Shown here in pieces: positions 1-9,006 of a DNA stretch of 64,000 nucleotides. Position numbers and translations under genes: made by a program. The notes beneath the pieces were generated by a model. It was not told the DNA's origin, ran no database searches, and was given only the letters and a program-made list of their open reading frames with translations. Numbering within the stretch: position 1 is the first letter of the stretch; every line of letters starts with the position of its first letter. The stretch is from Streptomyces sp. RerS4 (GTDB lineage Bacteria; Actinomycetota; Actinomycetes; Streptomycetales; Streptomycetaceae), in NCBI RefSeq assembly GCF_023515955.1, contig NZ_CP097322.1:5380501-5444500 (forward strand), written 5' to 3'.

Positions 1-2787
1 GCCGGCGTGCTGACCGTCTCGGACGGCACCACCGTCTGGGCGTGGACGGCCGTGCGCATCGACGCCGCCGCCGATCTGACCGAGTCCCAGGAGTACGCGG
101 ACCTGCCGGAACCGGAACGCCGGGCCAAGGCGGTCGCCGCCGAGGCCGCCTGGCTGGCGGGCCAGTGGAACACCGCCCACGGTGAGCGGATCGAGCTGCG
201 CTACGTCAGCGACCCCGTGGGGCGCAGGATCTCCTGCGCCCTGCTCGGCCGGGTCGCGGCCCCGACGGCCGAGGGCGCCGGGGCCGCCGCCCGAGCCCTT
301 CGCGACCGGATGGCGGCGCTGCCCCGCCACGTCCACGCCACGCCCGTCGAGGACCCCGACGAGACGGCCCGGCTGCTGACCCCGTTCACCCCCGACGTGA
401 CGGCGGGCGTGGCGGAGATCCGCAAGCGCTACCACAGCGGTCTGCCCAACAGACCCGACGCCGGGGTGCGCTACTACCTCGCTCCGCAGCCCTTCACCGC
501 CGCCGCCCCGCCCTGGGACGCGCTGTGGCAGGCCCTGGCCACGCACCCCCACCCGGTGATGCTCAGCGTCGGCCTGGAGCCGTACGTCGTCCCGCCGGAC
601 TTCGGCCCGCTCGTCCAGCGCATCGCCACCCAGTACGGACGCCTGGGCACCCCCGGCCAACTCCCCGACGGCCTCTGGTCCCCGGGGACCCCGCTCGCCG
701 CCGACGCCTTCGCCGTCGACGCCGCCCGCGTCTACGCCGACGCCGCCCGCCGATACACCGGCCGGGTGTTCCGCATGCGCGTCGCGCTCGCCTCGCCGGC
801 GCCGCTGCCGGAGTCCCTGGCCGAGCTGGTCGGCGCCACCGTGTCCCCGCGCGAGCAGGCCCGCCAGGGCGGCGTCCTCACCGAGATCCTCACCGGACCT
901 GCCCATACCGTGGCCTGGCCCGCGTACGGCGAGCTGCCCGCCGCCTGGCGGCAGTTGACCACCCTGGAGCAGGCCCGCTGGGGCGGCGACCACTGCTGGC
1001 GGCTGCCCGAACCGCTCTCCCCGCCGCTGCGGCTGCTCGCGGAACTGGTCGACACCCGCGAGGCCGGCGCGGCCTTCCGGCTGCCCCTCGCCGTCAGCGG
1101 CCACATGACGGGCTTCCCCGTACGCCGCCCCGGCATGGCCGGCGAGACCGACTACCGCACCGACGGCCCCGCCGTCACCCTCGGCCGCCAGCTCGTCCAC
1201 GACGCCCCCGCCGGCCCCCTCGGCATCGGCCTGGACGACCTCACCCGGCACGCGCTGATCGTCGGCACCACCGGCTCCGGCAAGACCAACACCACCCTCG
1301 CGTTCTGCGAGCAGCTGTGGCGCGACCACCGCACGCCGTTCCTCGTCCTCGAACCGGTCAACTCCGCCCTGGACGACTACCGCTGGCTCGCCACCCGCCC
1401 CGGCTTCGAGGACCTCCTCGTCCTGACCGTCGGGGACGAGTCCACCGCCCCGCTGCGCCTGAACCCCTTCGAGGTGCCGTCGGGCGTACGCGTCGGGACG
1501 CACGTCGCGGGCCTCATGGCCTGCTTCGACGCGGCCTTCGGCCTCTGGGACCCGCTGCCCGGCATCTACAACCGCGCCCTGCGTGCCACGTACGCCCGCA
1601 AGGGCATCACCCCCACCGACATCGCCGGCCCCGCGGGCGACGCGCAATGGCCGACGCTGCGCGACTTCGTCGCGGAGATGCGCAAGCAGTGCGAGCGGCT
1701 CGACTACTCGGGCGAGGTGCGCGACAACATCGTCGCCGCCGCCCGGCTGCGCGCGGAGTCGTTGGCCGAGGGCGCCTGCGGCACCACGCTGGACGTCGCC
1801 CGCTCCTACCCCGTGGAAGAGCTGCTGAGGCGGCCGGTGGTCGTGGAACTCGCCGGGGTCGGCGACAACGAGAAGGAACAGTCGCTCGTCACGGCGTTGC
1901 TGCTGCAGAGCATGACCGAGTACTACAAGGCGAACCGTACGGGCGGCTCCCTCAGCCACGTCACCGTGATCGAGGAGGCGCACCGGCTGCTGGGGCGGCC
2001 GATCGCCCAGGGCGGCGACGCGAAGGAGGGCAACGCACGGACCCGGGCGGCCCAGGCCTTCGCCAACACCCTGGCGGAGAACCGCAAGTACGGCGAGGGC
2101 ATCGTCATCGTCGAGCAGGTCCCCGGCAAGCTCGTCGAGGACGCGTACAAGAACACCAACCTCAAGGTCATGCACCGCCTGCCGGCCGGCGAGGACCGCG
2201 GGCTCGTCGGCGCGACGATGCGCTTCTCGCCCGACCAGGAGCGCTACGCCGCCTCCCTGGAGCCGTTCCAGGCGTTCGCCCACCACGACCGCATCGACCG
2301 CCCGGCGCTGCTGCGCGTCCCGGACGTGCGCGCGCAGGCGGCCAGGGAGGCCGGGATCAGCCGGGCGCCCCTGGCCACGGATGCGGAACTGGCCACCCGT
2401 TTCCGGGCGTTCGCGGCCGAGCACGAGGCGGTCGACGCGGCGCTGTCCCCCTTCCCCGACTGCGAGGGCTGCCGCCACCGCTGCGAGTTCCGCACCCGGG
2501 CGGCCACGGCGGTGTGGCCGGAGCACGGCGCGATGCTGAAGGAGCGGGTGGCGGCGTACCCGAAGACGCGCGACGAACAGACCGACTGGTGGCGCGAGAC
2601 CTCGCGGTGGGTCGAGGAACTGTCCGACACGGTCCCGCTCCCCGCGTCCCGCAGGGACGACGCCCCGGCGCGGGCCGACTACCGGACCTGCGTGTTCATC
2701 CACGCCGCACGGGCCGCCTGGCAGCGCAACACCCTCCCGTGGGTGCGCCTCTACCGCACCCACGCCCTTCCCGAAGACGCCGACTGA
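1..2787 (+). CDS. HerA/VirB4-like P-loop ATPase, 5' end probably outside window
   Basis: Large protein of about 928 codons inside the window. A Walker A motif GTTGSGKT lies near residue 420 and a Walker B-like stretch HVTVIEEAHRLLG near residue 655. Together with the DUF87/HerA-type layout, this suggests a hexameric DNA-pumping ATPase. The first ~400 residues match no domain I can name. A Cys cluster (CEGCRHRC) near residue 820 could bind metal. A GTG at position 7 could be the start, but the frame is open to the window edge and only 6 bp precede it, so the true start may lie upstream. HerA-like ATPases often work with nucleases in repair or defence; no such partner is visible downstream. Family assignment is fairly sure, role is inferred. 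Confidence 0.75.
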   Translation, partial: AGVLTVSDGTTVWAWTAVRIDAAADLTESQEYADLPEPERRAKAVAAEAAWLAGQWNTAHGERIELRYVSDPVGRRISCALLGRVAAPTAEGAGAAARALRDRMAALPRHVHATPVEDPDETARLLTPFTPDVTAGVAEIRKRYHSGLPNRPDAGVRYYLAPQPFTAAAPPWDALWQALATHPHPVMLSVGLEPYVVPPDFGPLVQRIATQYGRLGTPGQLPDGLWSPGTPLAADAFAVDAARVYADAARRYTGRVFRMRVALASPAPLPESLAELVGATVSPREQARQGGVLTEILTGPAHTVAWPAYGELPAAWRQLTTLEQARWGGDHCWRLPEPLSPPLRLLAELVDTREAGAAFRLPLAVSGHMTGFPVRRPGMAGETDYRTDGPAVTLGRQLVHDAPAGPLGIGLDDLTRHALIVGTTGSGKTNTTLAFCEQLWRDHRTPFLVLEPVNSALDDYRWLATRPGFEDLLVLTVGDESTAPLRLNPFEVPSGVRVGTHVAGLMACFDAAFGLWDPLPGIYNRALRATYARKGITPTDIAGPAGDAQWPTLRDFVAEMRKQCERLDYSGEVRDNIVAAARLRAESLAEGACGTTLDVARSYPVEELLRRPVVVELAGVGDNEKEQSLVTALLLQSMTEYYKANRTGGSLSHVTVIEEAHRLLGRPIAQGGDAKEGNARTRAAQAFANTLAENRKYGEGIVIVEQVPGKLVEDAYKNTNLKVMHRLPAGEDRGLVGATMRFSPDQERYAASLEPFQAFAHHDRIDRPALLRVPDVRAQAAREAGISRAPLATDAELATRFRAFAAEHEAVDAALSPFPDCEGCRHRCEFRTRAATAVWPEHGAMLKERVAAYPKTRDEQTDWWRETSRWVEELSDTVPLPASRRDDAPARADYRTCVFIHAARAAWQRNTLPWVRLYRTHALPEDAD

Positions 2788-2880
2788 CCCAGCGCCCCGC
2801 CCGCCTGGCCTCCCGTCAGTGCGGTCCGGAGGCCGTGCCTATCATGCGGTGATCATCAAGGACTCGGGGGAGCGGATCCA

Positions 2881-3657
2881 GTGAGTACACGCACGCGCGC
2901 AACGCTACGCGGACGGGGCGGCCCGTCGCTCGGGCCGGCGCGGGAACGGCGTCCCGGGTGGGTGGGCGTCGTGATGGTGCCCTTCGTCCTCGCCGCCCGC
3001 ATCCACCGCCCCGTCCGCCCCGACCGGCTGGTCGACCCGGCGATCGAGTGGGCCCGGATCGCCCGTACCGCCATCGGCGTACTGGCCACCCTCTGGCTGG
3101 TCTTCGCGTACCCGCTGCGCGAGTCCGCCGGGGCGGTCGTGGAGGACAAGATCGTCGAACTGGTCATCAGCGCCGGGATGTTGCTCATCCTCGGACCGGT
3201 CGCGCTGGCCGCCTTCGTGGCCGCCGCCCGGCCGCCCGGCCCCGCCTTCTACCGGCCGAGGTTGCGCGGCCCGCTGACGGCGCTGGGGGCGCTCTTCGGC
3301 ACGGCCTTGCTGCTGTGGCTGAACCTCCGGTTCGGGCCGACGGCGCTGGGGCCGCTCGCCGGGCTGACGGCCCTCGTCCTGCTGCCCTTCGGGCTCGCCT
3401 CGGCCGTGCTCTGCGTCCACCACACCTTCCGCGCCGCAGATGTGCACGAGGTGCTGCCGCCGCTGATCTCGCCCGTGCTGGTGTGGTCGATGTGCGTGGT
3501 GCAGCTCTTCGACGCCCCGCCCGTCGCCGCGCCGGCGTGGGTGCGGTTGCTGTTCCTGGCGGGGCCGCCGCTGTCGGTGACCGCCCTGTCGGCGTGGGAA
3601 CTGCGCCGACTGCGCGCGCGTTACGGAATCACCCTGCGCCGCGCCCTCGGCCGCTAG
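2881..3657 (+). CDS. Hypothetical multi-pass membrane protein
   Basis: 258 aa, GTG start preceded by a purine-rich GGGGGAG ribosome site. A basic N-terminus is followed by several hydrophobic segments (about residues 58-80, 95-120, 135-180 and 195-235), suggesting five or six transmembrane helices. The last ~25 residues are Arg-rich and probably cytoplasmic. I recognise no family motif. It starts 93 bp after the HerA-like gene on the same strand and may be transcribed from its own promoter in that gap. Function unknown. Confidence 0.7.
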   Translation: MSTRTRATLRGRGGPSLGPARERRPGWVGVVMVPFVLAARIHRPVRPDRLVDPAIEWARIARTAIGVLATLWLVFAYPLRESAGAVVEDKIVELVISAGMLLILGPVALAAFVAAARPPGPAFYRPRLRGPLTALGALFGTALLLWLNLRFGPTALGPLAGLTALVLLPFGLASAVLCVHHTFRAADVHEVLPPLISPVLVWSMCVVQLFDAPPVAAPAWVRLLFLAGPPLSVTALSAWELRRLRARYGITLRRALGR

Positions 3658-3685
3658 GACGGCTGCCGGACGGCCGCCCCGCCGC

Positions 3686-4120
3686 TCAGGGCGCCAGCCC
3701 GTCGGCGACCAGGCCCGCCAGGACCGCCTGGCCCAGCGCGTGCACGGCGGACTGCGGCCGGACCATCACGGTGAACTCCTTGACCCGCCCGGCCTCGTCG
3801 AACTGGAGCAGGTCGATCCCGTGGATCTGCCTGCCGCCCACCGTGGCCCGGAAGGGCAGGATCACCGACGGTGCCTGCTCACCGTCCGCGCTCGTCTCGG
3901 CCGCGCCGTCCAGCCGGCCGAGGTAGCGCAGGTCCTCGAAGACCCGCAGCAGCACCCCGAAGAGGCCCAGCACCATCGGCTTGCCCTCGAAGGGCACGAA
4001 CTTCACCGGGCTGTAGAGGCGGATGTCCGGCGCGAACAGGTCGTCCAGCGCCGCCAGATCGCGCTTCTCCACGGCCGCCCGGAAACGTTCCGCCGTCTCG
4101 GAAACCGGTTCCACACCCAT
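3686..4120 (-). CDS. NTF2/SnoaL-like cone-fold protein
   Basis: 144 aa, ATG start. The N-terminal part (TAERFRAAVEKRDLAALDDLF, written here without its last residues) and the central FEGKPM and ending VREFTV-like pattern (VKEFTVMV) are typical of the nuclear-transport-factor-2 / SnoaL superfamily of small alpha+beta barrels. Members are polyketide cyclases, isomerases or ligand-binding proteins; no specific catalytic pair identifies the reaction here. It is transcribed divergently from a PadR regulator, and a 34-bp palindrome lies 10 bp upstream of its start. It is therefore probably repressed by that regulator. Confidence 0.75.
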   Translation of the reverse strand: MGVEPVSETAERFRAAVEKRDLAALDDLFAPDIRLYSPVKFVPFEGKPMVLGLFGVLLRVFEDLRYLGRLDGAAETSADGEQAPSVILPFRATVGGRQIHGIDLLQFDEAGRVKEFTVMVRPQSAVHALGQAVLAGLVADGLAP

Positions 4121-4130
4121 GGTGCCCCCC

Positions 4131-4164
4131 TACTCAACAATGTGACTAGTAAGATTTTTGAGTA
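4131..4164. promoter_or_regulatory. Palindromic operator between padR-family gene and NTF2-like gene
   Basis: A 34-bp inverted repeat is centred on ACTAGT (4145-4150), with outer arms TACTCAA (4131-4137) and TTGAGTA (4158-4164). In total 14 of 17 base pairs match across the dyad. It is AT-rich in a very GC-rich region and sits in the 87-bp gap between divergent genes. This is the position expected of an autoregulatory PadR operator that also controls the NTF2-like gene. The symmetry is seen directly; the bound protein is inferred from position. Confidence 0.65.
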
Positions 4165-4207
4165 TGATGCCGAGGAGGACGAGGAAAGGGAAGGGGGCAC
4201 TCCCGCG

Positions 4208-4777
4208 ATGGCCCTGAGACACGCGGTGTTGGCGGCCCTGCTGGACGGCGAGTACAGCGGGTACCAACTGGCGAAGGCCTTCGACATCGGCGTCGCGAAC
4301 TTCTGGCACGCCGTCCCCCAACAGCTCTACGCCGAGCTGACCAAGCTGGAGAAGGAAGGCCTGGTCGCGGGCCGGGAGGTGGTCCAGGAAAGCCGGCCCA
4401 ACAAGCGCGTCTTCCGGGTCACCGACGCCGGCCGCGCCGAGCTGGAGCGGTTCGCCGAGGCGCCGTCCAAGCCGTCCTTCATCCGCGACGACCTCCTCGT
4501 CAAGGTGCAGAGCGCCGACCGCATCGGCACCACCGAGGTCATCGCGCAGCTGGAGGAACGGGCCACCGCCGCCCGAGCCAAGATCGAGCTGCTCGACCAA
4601 CTGCTGCGCACCCTGCGCGGCCCGATGGACGAGGGCGAGTACCTCCTGCGCGGCGAGCGCATCGGCGGCTACCTCACCTGCCTGCGCGGCCTCGCCTTCG
4701 AACGAGAGCACCGGGACTGGTGCGTCCGCATCGCCGACATCCTCAAGGAGAGGCAGCGTGCCCATGCCCAACGGTGA
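4208..4777 (+). CDS. PadR-family transcriptional regulator
   Basis: 189 aa. The N-terminus MALRHAVLAALLDGEYSGYQ is the classic PadR winged-helix opening, followed by LYAELTKLEKEGLV (recognition helix and wing). The C-terminal half, from about residue 90, is Leu/Arg-rich and fits the Vir_act_alpha_C dimerisation coiled coil. The frame is open further upstream, but the family alignment places the start at this ATG, with AAGGGGG about 11 bp before it. PadR proteins are usually small-molecule-responsive repressors of adjacent genes. The palindrome upstream and the overlapping GDSL hydrolase downstream suggest it controls both flanks. Confidence 0.88.
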   Translation: MALRHAVLAALLDGEYSGYQLAKAFDIGVANFWHAVPQQLYAELTKLEKEGLVAGREVVQESRPNKRVFRVTDAGRAELERFAEAPSKPSFIRDDLLVKVQSADRIGTTEVIAQLEERATAARAKIELLDQLLRTLRGPMDEGEYLLRGERIGGYLTCLRGLAFEREHRDWCVRIADILKERQRAHAQR

Positions 4778-5543
4778 GTACTTGCGCTACGTCGCCCTCG
4801 GCGACAGCCAGACCGAAGGACTCGGCGACGGGGACGACACCGTCGGCCTGCGCGGCTTCGCCGACCGGTTCGCCGAACACCTCACGGCCGTCAACCCCTC
4901 GCTGCTCTACGCCAACCTCGCCGTCCGGGGTCGGCTCGCCCACCAGGTCCGCGCCGAACAACTGGGCCCCGCCCTCGCCCTGCGCCCCGACCTCGCCACC
5001 GTCGTCGCCGGGGTCAACGACCTGCTGCGGCCCGGCTTCGACGCCGCCCGCGTGGCCGGGGAACTGGAGGAGATGTTCGCCGCGCTCACCGCCGCCGGGG
5101 CCCGGGTGGTGACCGTGACCTTCCCCGACGTGACGAAGATCGCCCCACTGGCTCGCCCCCTCGCGCCCCGCGTCACCGCCCTCAACGCGCACGTCCGCGC
5201 CGCCGCCGCCCGCCACGGGGTGGCCGTCGCCGAGACCGGTCGGGCGGCCGTCTCCACCGACCCCCGGATGTGGAGCTCCGACCGGCTCCACGCCGCCCCG
5301 CTCGGCCACGTGCGGATCGCCGCCGCCCTGGCCCACGCCGTCCGGCTGCCCGGCAGCGACGACAGCTGGACGCACCCGCTGCCGCCCCGGCCGGCCCCCA
5401 CCGCCGTACGGACCGCCGTGGCGGAAGCCCGCTGGGTGGCCGGGTTCCTCGGCCCCTGGCTGGCCCGGCGGCTGCGCGGCGCCTCCTCCGGCGACGGCCG
5501 CGTCGCCAAGCGCCCGGAACTCGCGCCGCTCACCCGGGCTTGA
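4758..5543 (+). CDS. SGNH/GDSL-type esterase or lipase
   Basis: 261 aa; GTG start inside the 3' end of the PadR gene (20-bp overlap) with an AAGGAGAGG ribosome site, so translation is probably coupled. Block I GDSQTEG carries the nucleophilic Ser. The block III motif is GVNDLL, and block V SSDRLHAAPLGH supplies the Asp and His of the triad. There is no signal peptide, so the enzyme is probably cytoplasmic. The tail after residue ~205 is basic and not part of the fold. SGNH hydrolases deacylate esters or carbohydrates; the substrate cannot be read from sequence. Confidence 0.87.
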   Translation: MPMPNGEYLRYVALGDSQTEGLGDGDDTVGLRGFADRFAEHLTAVNPSLLYANLAVRGRLAHQVRAEQLGPALALRPDLATVVAGVNDLLRPGFDAARVAGELEEMFAALTAAGARVVTVTFPDVTKIAPLARPLAPRVTALNAHVRAAAARHGVAVAETGRAAVSTDPRMWSSDRLHAAPLGHVRIAAALAHAVRLPGSDDSWTHPLPPRPAPTAVRTAVAEARWVAGFLGPWLARRLRGASSGDGRVAKRPELAPLTRA

Positions 5544-5549
5544 GGCGCG

Positions 5550-6332
5550 TCACCCCGACCGGATCACCGTGAAGGCCGCGCCCTCCGGGTCGGCGACCGC
5601 GGCCTGCCTGCCCCCTGGTCCGTCCCACGCCGGCGTCGCGACGGACCCGCCCAGGGCGATCACCCGCGCGGCGGCCGCGTCCGGGTCCGCCACCTCGAAG
5701 TACGTCATCCAGTGCGGCCCCCGGTCGTGCGGCAGCGCCCGTCCCACTCCGTGCACGGCGGCGACGGGCCGCCCGTCCAACCGCAGCGTCAGGTAGTCGA
5801 GGTCGGCCGACACGTCGGCGTGCGTCACCGTCTCGTGCCCGAAGACGTGCTGGTAGAACTTGCCGACCGTCGACGTGTCCTGCGTGACCAGCTCGTTCCA
5901 GACGGGGCTGCCCGGGGTCCCGTACAGGTGGGGCACGCGCAGCGCCCCGGCCTGCCAGATCCCGAAGATCGCGCCCAGCGGATCGGAGCAGATCGCCACC
6001 CGGCCGACCGCTTCCGCGTCCAGCGGCCCCACCGCGACGGTCCCGCCGCAGGAGCGGATCGCCTCGGCGGTGACGTCGGCGTCGTCGGTGGCGAAGTACG
6101 TCGTCCAGGAGACCGGAAGATGCCGGTCCGGCGGCATCTCGCCGATCCCCGCCACCTCTCGACCATCGAGGAGGGCGCGGACGTACGGGCCGAGCTGGGC
6201 GGGGCCCGGCTCGTACTCCCAGCCGAAGAGGTCGGCGTAGAAGTCCTCGGTGCTGCCCAGGCCGTGCACCATCAGGCTCACCCAGCACGGTGCGCCGGGT
6301 GGGCGCCGTACGGTCCCCGCTGCCTCCGTCAT
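5550..6332 (-). CDS. VOC (glyoxalase/bleomycin-resistance fold) family protein, two-domain
   Basis: 260 aa with two VOC modules (about residues 14-125 and 140-258). Both show the beta-alpha-beta-beta-beta pattern, for example WTTYFATDDAD in the first and WMTYFEVADPDAAA in the second, and each ends in a DPxGA strand (DPLGAIFGIW; DPEGAAFTVI). Such tandem proteins include dioxygenases, glyoxalases and antibiotic-binding proteins; the ligand is unknown. The ATG start is chosen because the VOC fold begins about 14 residues later; the frame runs open much farther upstream without homology. Its end is 6 bp from the convergent GDSL gene. Confidence 0.85.
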   Translation of the reverse strand: MTEAAGTVRRPPGAPCWVSLMVHGLGSTEDFYADLFGWEYEPGPAQLGPYVRALLDGREVAGIGEMPPDRHLPVSWTTYFATDDADVTAEAIRSCGGTVAVGPLDAEAVGRVAICSDPLGAIFGIWQAGALRVPHLYGTPGSPVWNELVTQDTSTVGKFYQHVFGHETVTHADVSADLDYLTLRLDGRPVAAVHGVGRALPHDRGPHWMTYFEVADPDAAAARVIALGGSVATPAWDGPGGRQAAVADPEGAAFTVIRSG

Positions 6333-6509
6333 GTCAGCCGTCTCCTCCGTCGTGGCCCGAATTCCCCCGCAGATGCTTCCACTCAATGGCGTACGCCGCG
6401 CCCCGACCGGCCGGATGACGCGGCCCGGGGGAGAGATGACCGAATCACTGCGGCCGGTCGATGACGTGCTTGTTACACGCGCTCGGAAGTGGGGAGGAAG
6501 ATGGGCCGC

Positions 6510-7343
6510 ATGACTGCGATTCTCTCGGCCCGTGAGCTGATGACCGAGCTGGCCGGCTCCCGGCCCCCGGTACTCCTGGACGTCCGCTGGCAGCTGGGCG
6601 GCCCCGACCAGCGCCCCGCCTACGACGCGGGCCACCTGCCCGGCGCCGTGTACGTCGACCTCGACCGCGAACTGGCAGGTCCGCCGGGTGCGGGCGGCCG
6701 TCACCCGCTGCCGGACCCGGAGGTGTTCGGCGCCGTGATGCGCCGCGCCGGCGTCCGCGCGGACGAGCCGGTGGTCGTGTACGACGGCGGACAGGGCTGG
6801 GCCGCCGCCCGTGCCTGGTGGCTGTTGCGCTGGACGGGTCACCCGATGGTGCGCGTTCTGGACGGTGGCCTGGCCGCGTGGACGGCGCAAGGGGGTTCGG
6901 TTTCGGCCGACACGCCGACCCCCATCGAGGGCGATTTCAAGCCAAACCCGGGGGGGCTGGGGCTCCTCGACGCGGACCAGGCCGCCGCGCTGGCCCGTAC
7001 GGGGCTGCTGCTGGACGCCCGCGCGGGCGAGCGCTACCGGGGCGAGGTGGAGCCGATCGACCCCGTGGGCGGCCACATCCCGGGCGCGGTGTCGGCTCCG
7101 ACCACGGAGAACGTCGACGCGGACGGCCGCTTCCTGCCGGCCGAGCGGCTGCGCGCCCGCTTCGCGGGGCTGGGCGCCTCCGAGGACACGGCGGTCGGGG
7201 TCTACTGCGGTTCCGGGGTCTCGGGCGCGCACGAGGTGCTGGCGCTGGAGGTGGCGGGGATCCCGGCGGCCCTGTACGCGGGCAGCTGGTCGCACTGGTC
7301 ATCGGACCCGACGCGCCCGGTGGCCACGGGCCCGAACCCGTAA
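6510..7343 (+). CDS. Two-domain sulfurtransferase (rhodanese / thiosulfate or mercaptopyruvate type)
   Basis: 277 aa. The N-terminal inactive rhodanese domain (VLLDVRWQL, then HLPGAVYVDLD) and C-terminal catalytic domain (LLDARAGERYRGE, HIPGAVSAP) are both complete. The active-site loop is CGSGVS, with the persulfide Cys near residue 234. The enzyme moves sulfur from thiosulfate or 3-mercaptopyruvate to cyanide or thiol acceptors in the cytoplasm. An alternative ATG at 6501 lies only 3 bp after GGAGG; the ATG at 6510 gives a more typical family N-terminus (MTAILSA), so the start is uncertain by three codons. The gene is divergent from the VOC gene. Confidence 0.88.
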   Translation: MTAILSARELMTELAGSRPPVLLDVRWQLGGPDQRPAYDAGHLPGAVYVDLDRELAGPPGAGGRHPLPDPEVFGAVMRRAGVRADEPVVVYDGGQGWAAARAWWLLRWTGHPMVRVLDGGLAAWTAQGGSVSADTPTPIEGDFKPNPGGLGLLDADQAAALARTGLLLDARAGERYRGEVEPIDPVGGHIPGAVSAPTTENVDADGRFLPAERLRARFAGLGASEDTAVGVYCGSGVSGAHEVLALEVAGIPAALYAGSWSHWSSDPTRPVATGPNP

Positions 7344-7363
7344 CGGCCGCGAACCCCTGAAGG

Positions 7364-7410
7364 TCCGGAATCGGTCAGGATCCGATCGGTCAACGGGTCC
7401 GAATCGGTCA
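7364..7410. repeat. Three imperfect tandem copies of TCCGAATCGGTCA-type unit
   Basis: Copies at 7364-7377, 7381-7392 and 7398-7410 share the core TCGGTCA, spaced 17 bp. They lie between the convergent sulfurtransferase and sepH genes. There is no strong long stem, so terminator function is unclear. Confidence 0.5.
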
Positions 7411-7454
7411 CCGGGTCCGCCGAGGTTCCGTAAACCCCGGCGGGCCCGCGCCCG

Positions 7455-8474
7455 TTACTCCTGTTTCTTGCGCCGGGTCCCGAAGACGATCTCGTCCCAG
7501 CTGGGCACCGCCGCGCGGCGCCCCGGACGGACCCCGTCGGCCTCCGCCTGGCGGTCCGTCGTACCGGTGAGCCGGTCGCGGTGGCCCGCCACCGTACGCG
7601 GCATCAGCACGTCCGCGTACGCCGCGCCGGCTCCGGCCGAAGCGGCCGCCGCCGGCGGCTCCTCGCTCTCCGCCTCCTCGGCGGGAGGATCGGTACGGTC
7701 CGGCACCACCAGATCGCCCCGGAAGCTCGGCACCGCCTCCAGCAGGCTGGTCAGCGTGTCCCGCTCCTCCTCCGGCTCCGGCGGGGCCGGGGCGACGGGC
7801 CGTTCCATCGGCCGGTCGAGCGTCCGGTCCAGCGGACGGTCGCGCGGCAGGCGGGCGATCCTCGGGACGAAGGGGAAGCTCGGCTCCGGCGTCGACGGGA
7901 GGTCGTCGGACTCGCCGATCAGCGAGCGGGCCTCGTCGTCCACGGCCACGACCAGCCGGCGTGGCGGGTCGTACGTCCAACTGGCCGAGTGCGTTTCGGC
8001 CGCGACGCGGTAGACGAGCAGGACCTCCCAGGTGCCGTCGTCACGGCGCCAGGAGTCCCACTGGACGGTGTCCTTGTCGGCCCCGCGCAGGGTGAGGCGT
8101 TCCTGCACGGCCTCGCCGAGCTGGGGTCCGGTGTTCTCGCCGGGGCGGCGTACGGGCGTCTTGCGGGCCCGCTCCGCCATGAAGGCGCGCTCGGCCAGCA
8201 CCGGGCCCTCGAAGCGGCGTACCCGGTCGACGGGGATGCCGGCGAGCTGTGCGACCTCCTCGGCGGAGGCACCGGCTCGTATGCGGGCCTGGATGTCGCG
8301 CGGGCGGAGGTGGCTCTCCACCTCGATCTCGATCTGGTTCAGGCGCGCGCGGTCATTGCGCACGGCAGCCCGCAGCCGCTCGTCGATCGGAAGCGTGTAC
8401 TCCGTGCTGTCCGCAGCCTTGAGCACCAGTCGTGTTCCGTCATTCGAGACGGCCACGACACGCAGTTCGGGCAT
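7455..8474 (-). CDS. sepH: Cell division protein SepH
   Basis: 339 aa. The N-terminal DUF3071 domain (MPELRVVAVSNDGTRLVLK) contains a helix-turn-helix segment (ASAEEVAQLAGIPVDRVRRF, about residues 68-87). Acidic, Pro-rich linkers follow, then a short conserved C-terminal end (SWDEIVFGTRRKK). This is the known SepH layout. In Streptomyces SepH binds FtsZ, stimulates filament assembly and is needed for regular sporulation septation. The ATG is preceded by a GGGAGG ribosome site. The upstream 530 bp probably contain its promoter. Assignment is firm. Confidence 0.93.
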   Translation of the reverse strand: MPELRVVAVSNDGTRLVLKAADSTEYTLPIDERLRAAVRNDRARLNQIEIEVESHLRPRDIQARIRAGASAEEVAQLAGIPVDRVRRFEGPVLAERAFMAERARKTPVRRPGENTGPQLGEAVQERLTLRGADKDTVQWDSWRRDDGTWEVLLVYRVAAETHSASWTYDPPRRLVVAVDDEARSLIGESDDLPSTPEPSFPFVPRIARLPRDRPLDRTLDRPMERPVAPAPPEPEEERDTLTSLLEAVPSFRGDLVVPDRTDPPAEEAESEEPPAAAASAGAGAAYADVLMPRTVAGHRDRLTGTTDRQAEADGVRPGRRAAVPSWDEIVFGTRRKKQE

Positions 8475-9006
8475 GGGGACCTCCCGGGTGGTGCCTGCCG
8501 ACGTCACGTGCGTCGCTGCTTCCGCTAGTCGAGTGTGGCCTGCCCGGGTGCAGCCTGCCACAACCTTGCCGAGTTAAACCGGCGTGTCGGGCATGCGCCC
8601 TTGATCGACGTTATGGCACGGTTACCTGTTGGGCACGCACAGTGACCGGGTGGTTACTGTGCGCAGCAGGAGCCCGTGCGATACCGCGGCATCACCGGTC
8701 TTGAGCGCCGTTTCTCCATCAGTCGGCCCCCTCTCCCGAGTCCGGACATCCGTAAGGAAGGACGGCCCCAGGGCTCGCCACAGTACTCCATTCGGGCCAC
8801 CTGGGTGGACCGCCGCGCCGCCGAACTTGTCCCGGGCGGCGGGAGTTGGCGTGCCCGGAATCGGGTCCCCATCCGTGCCGACCTGCGCACGCGTCCGATT
8901 CCGGGTGTTCTGCTTCACATAATCCCCAGATCCGGAACTATCCGTTTCGCTCAGCGGTCGGTAACTGCTGAAAGAGGAGAAGCGCGAGAGGCGGGACACA
9001 CCGGGG
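8475..9006. other. 532-bp intergenic region upstream of sepH, with one inverted repeat
   Basis: No convincing gene. It should carry divergent promoters for sepH and the membrane protein at 9007. An imperfect inverted repeat at 8636-8647 and 8652-8663 matches 11 of 12 pairs around a 4-nt centre (arms begin CGCACAGT and end ACTGTGCG). It could be an operator or a small hairpin. The rest shows no clear signal. Confidence 0.5.

Noticed and set aside
525..2852. Long 775-codon frame overlapping the HerA-like gene
   Set aside because: Extremely Arg/Pro-rich, no motifs; a shadow of the real frame in GC-rich DNA.
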